Below, in pieces: positions 11,436-11,491 of a DNA stretch of 11,491 nucleotides (positions are counted from its first letter, which is position 1; each line of letters opens with the position of its first letter). This DNA comes from Candidatus Falkowiibacteriota bacterium. Lineage in GTDB: Bacteria; Patescibacteriota; Patescibacteriia; Patescibacteriales; WJLG01. The DNA lies in contig WJLG01000059.1 in NCBI GenBank assembly GCA_014728685.1, forward strand, positions 1 to 11,491, read 5' to 3'. A model generated the notes under the pieces. It ran no database searches. It worked only from the letters and a program-made list of their open reading frames with translations, and was not told the DNA's origin. The position numbers and the translations under genes were made by a program.

Positions 11436-11491
11436 ATATTTGTTATTTGATATTTGTTATTTGATATTTGTTATTTGATATTTGTTATTTG
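11436..11491. repeat. Tandem repeat, four or more copies of the 14-bp unit
   Basis: Four perfect copies of ATATTTGTTATTTG run to the window edge, preceded by a partial copy (11428-11435). It is in the same orientation as the 11141-11182 array, so the two arrays bracket the GC-rich repeats between them. The array continues beyond the window. No gene is seen in 11137-11491. Confidence 0.95.

Noticed and set aside
1..11491. Use of TGA as a glycine codon
   Set aside because: Several well-defined genes (toxin, pfkB, 24-codon gene) end at TGA at the expected length, and no conserved domain continues past an in-frame TGA.

Overview
The window looks like part of a small, AT-rich bacterial genome, most plausibly a member of the Candidate Phyla Radiation (Patescibacteria). 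The grounds are short genes with tight spacing, AT-rich tandem repeats between genes, a four-helix-bundle (S23-like) gene inside a repeat cassette, and a divergent GMP synthase. This placement is inference from gene style; no rRNA gene is present to anchor it. Several genes end in TGA and no gene needs TGA as a sense codon, so the standard bacterial code fits and the Gracilibacteria/Absconditabacteria glycine code does not.

Layout. Positions 1-1095 (minus strand): a secreted protein cut by the window edge, preceded by a RelE-type toxin whose start lies 71 nt inside its Phd/YefM-type antitoxin; the pair has a near-consensus promoter with a palindromic operator over the -10. 1158-1829: radC. 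2020-3615: guaA, with its own promoter and terminator. 3743-4078: the N-terminal third of a SerA-like dehydrogenase, ending inside a terminator. 4267-4539 (plus): an unknown 90-aa protein. 4592-4666 (minus): a 24-codon gene with its own promoter, Shine-Dalgarno and terminator. 4796-5440 (plus): a PH-domain membrane protein with no Shine-Dalgarno. 5493-8849 (minus): a likely operon pfkB / four-helix-bundle cassette / rmlC-like / HIT / rmlB, ended by a terminator at 5459-5482. 8933-9637: an unknown two-helix membrane protein. 9769-10095: an unknown 108-aa protein whose DNA is packed with palindromes. 10222-11136: a membrane-anchored DUF4340 protein. 11137-11491: a gene-free, repeat-rich stretch that continues past the window.

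How the genes fit together. Two proteins (RmlB and an RmlC-like cupin) point to nucleotide-activated deoxysugar synthesis for surface glycans. RmlA and RmlD are not in the window. GuaA makes GMP from XMP, and the PfkB kinase probably acts on a sugar or nucleoside. The remainder are mostly independent single-gene transcription units with a recurring promoter form (TTGATT, 17 nt, TAnnAT-like) and strong hairpin terminators set very close to the stop codon. The most unusual items are the inverted-repeat cassette around the four-helix-bundle gene, the 24-codon transcription unit, the palindrome-rich 108-codon gene, and the overprinted toxin-antitoxin junction.
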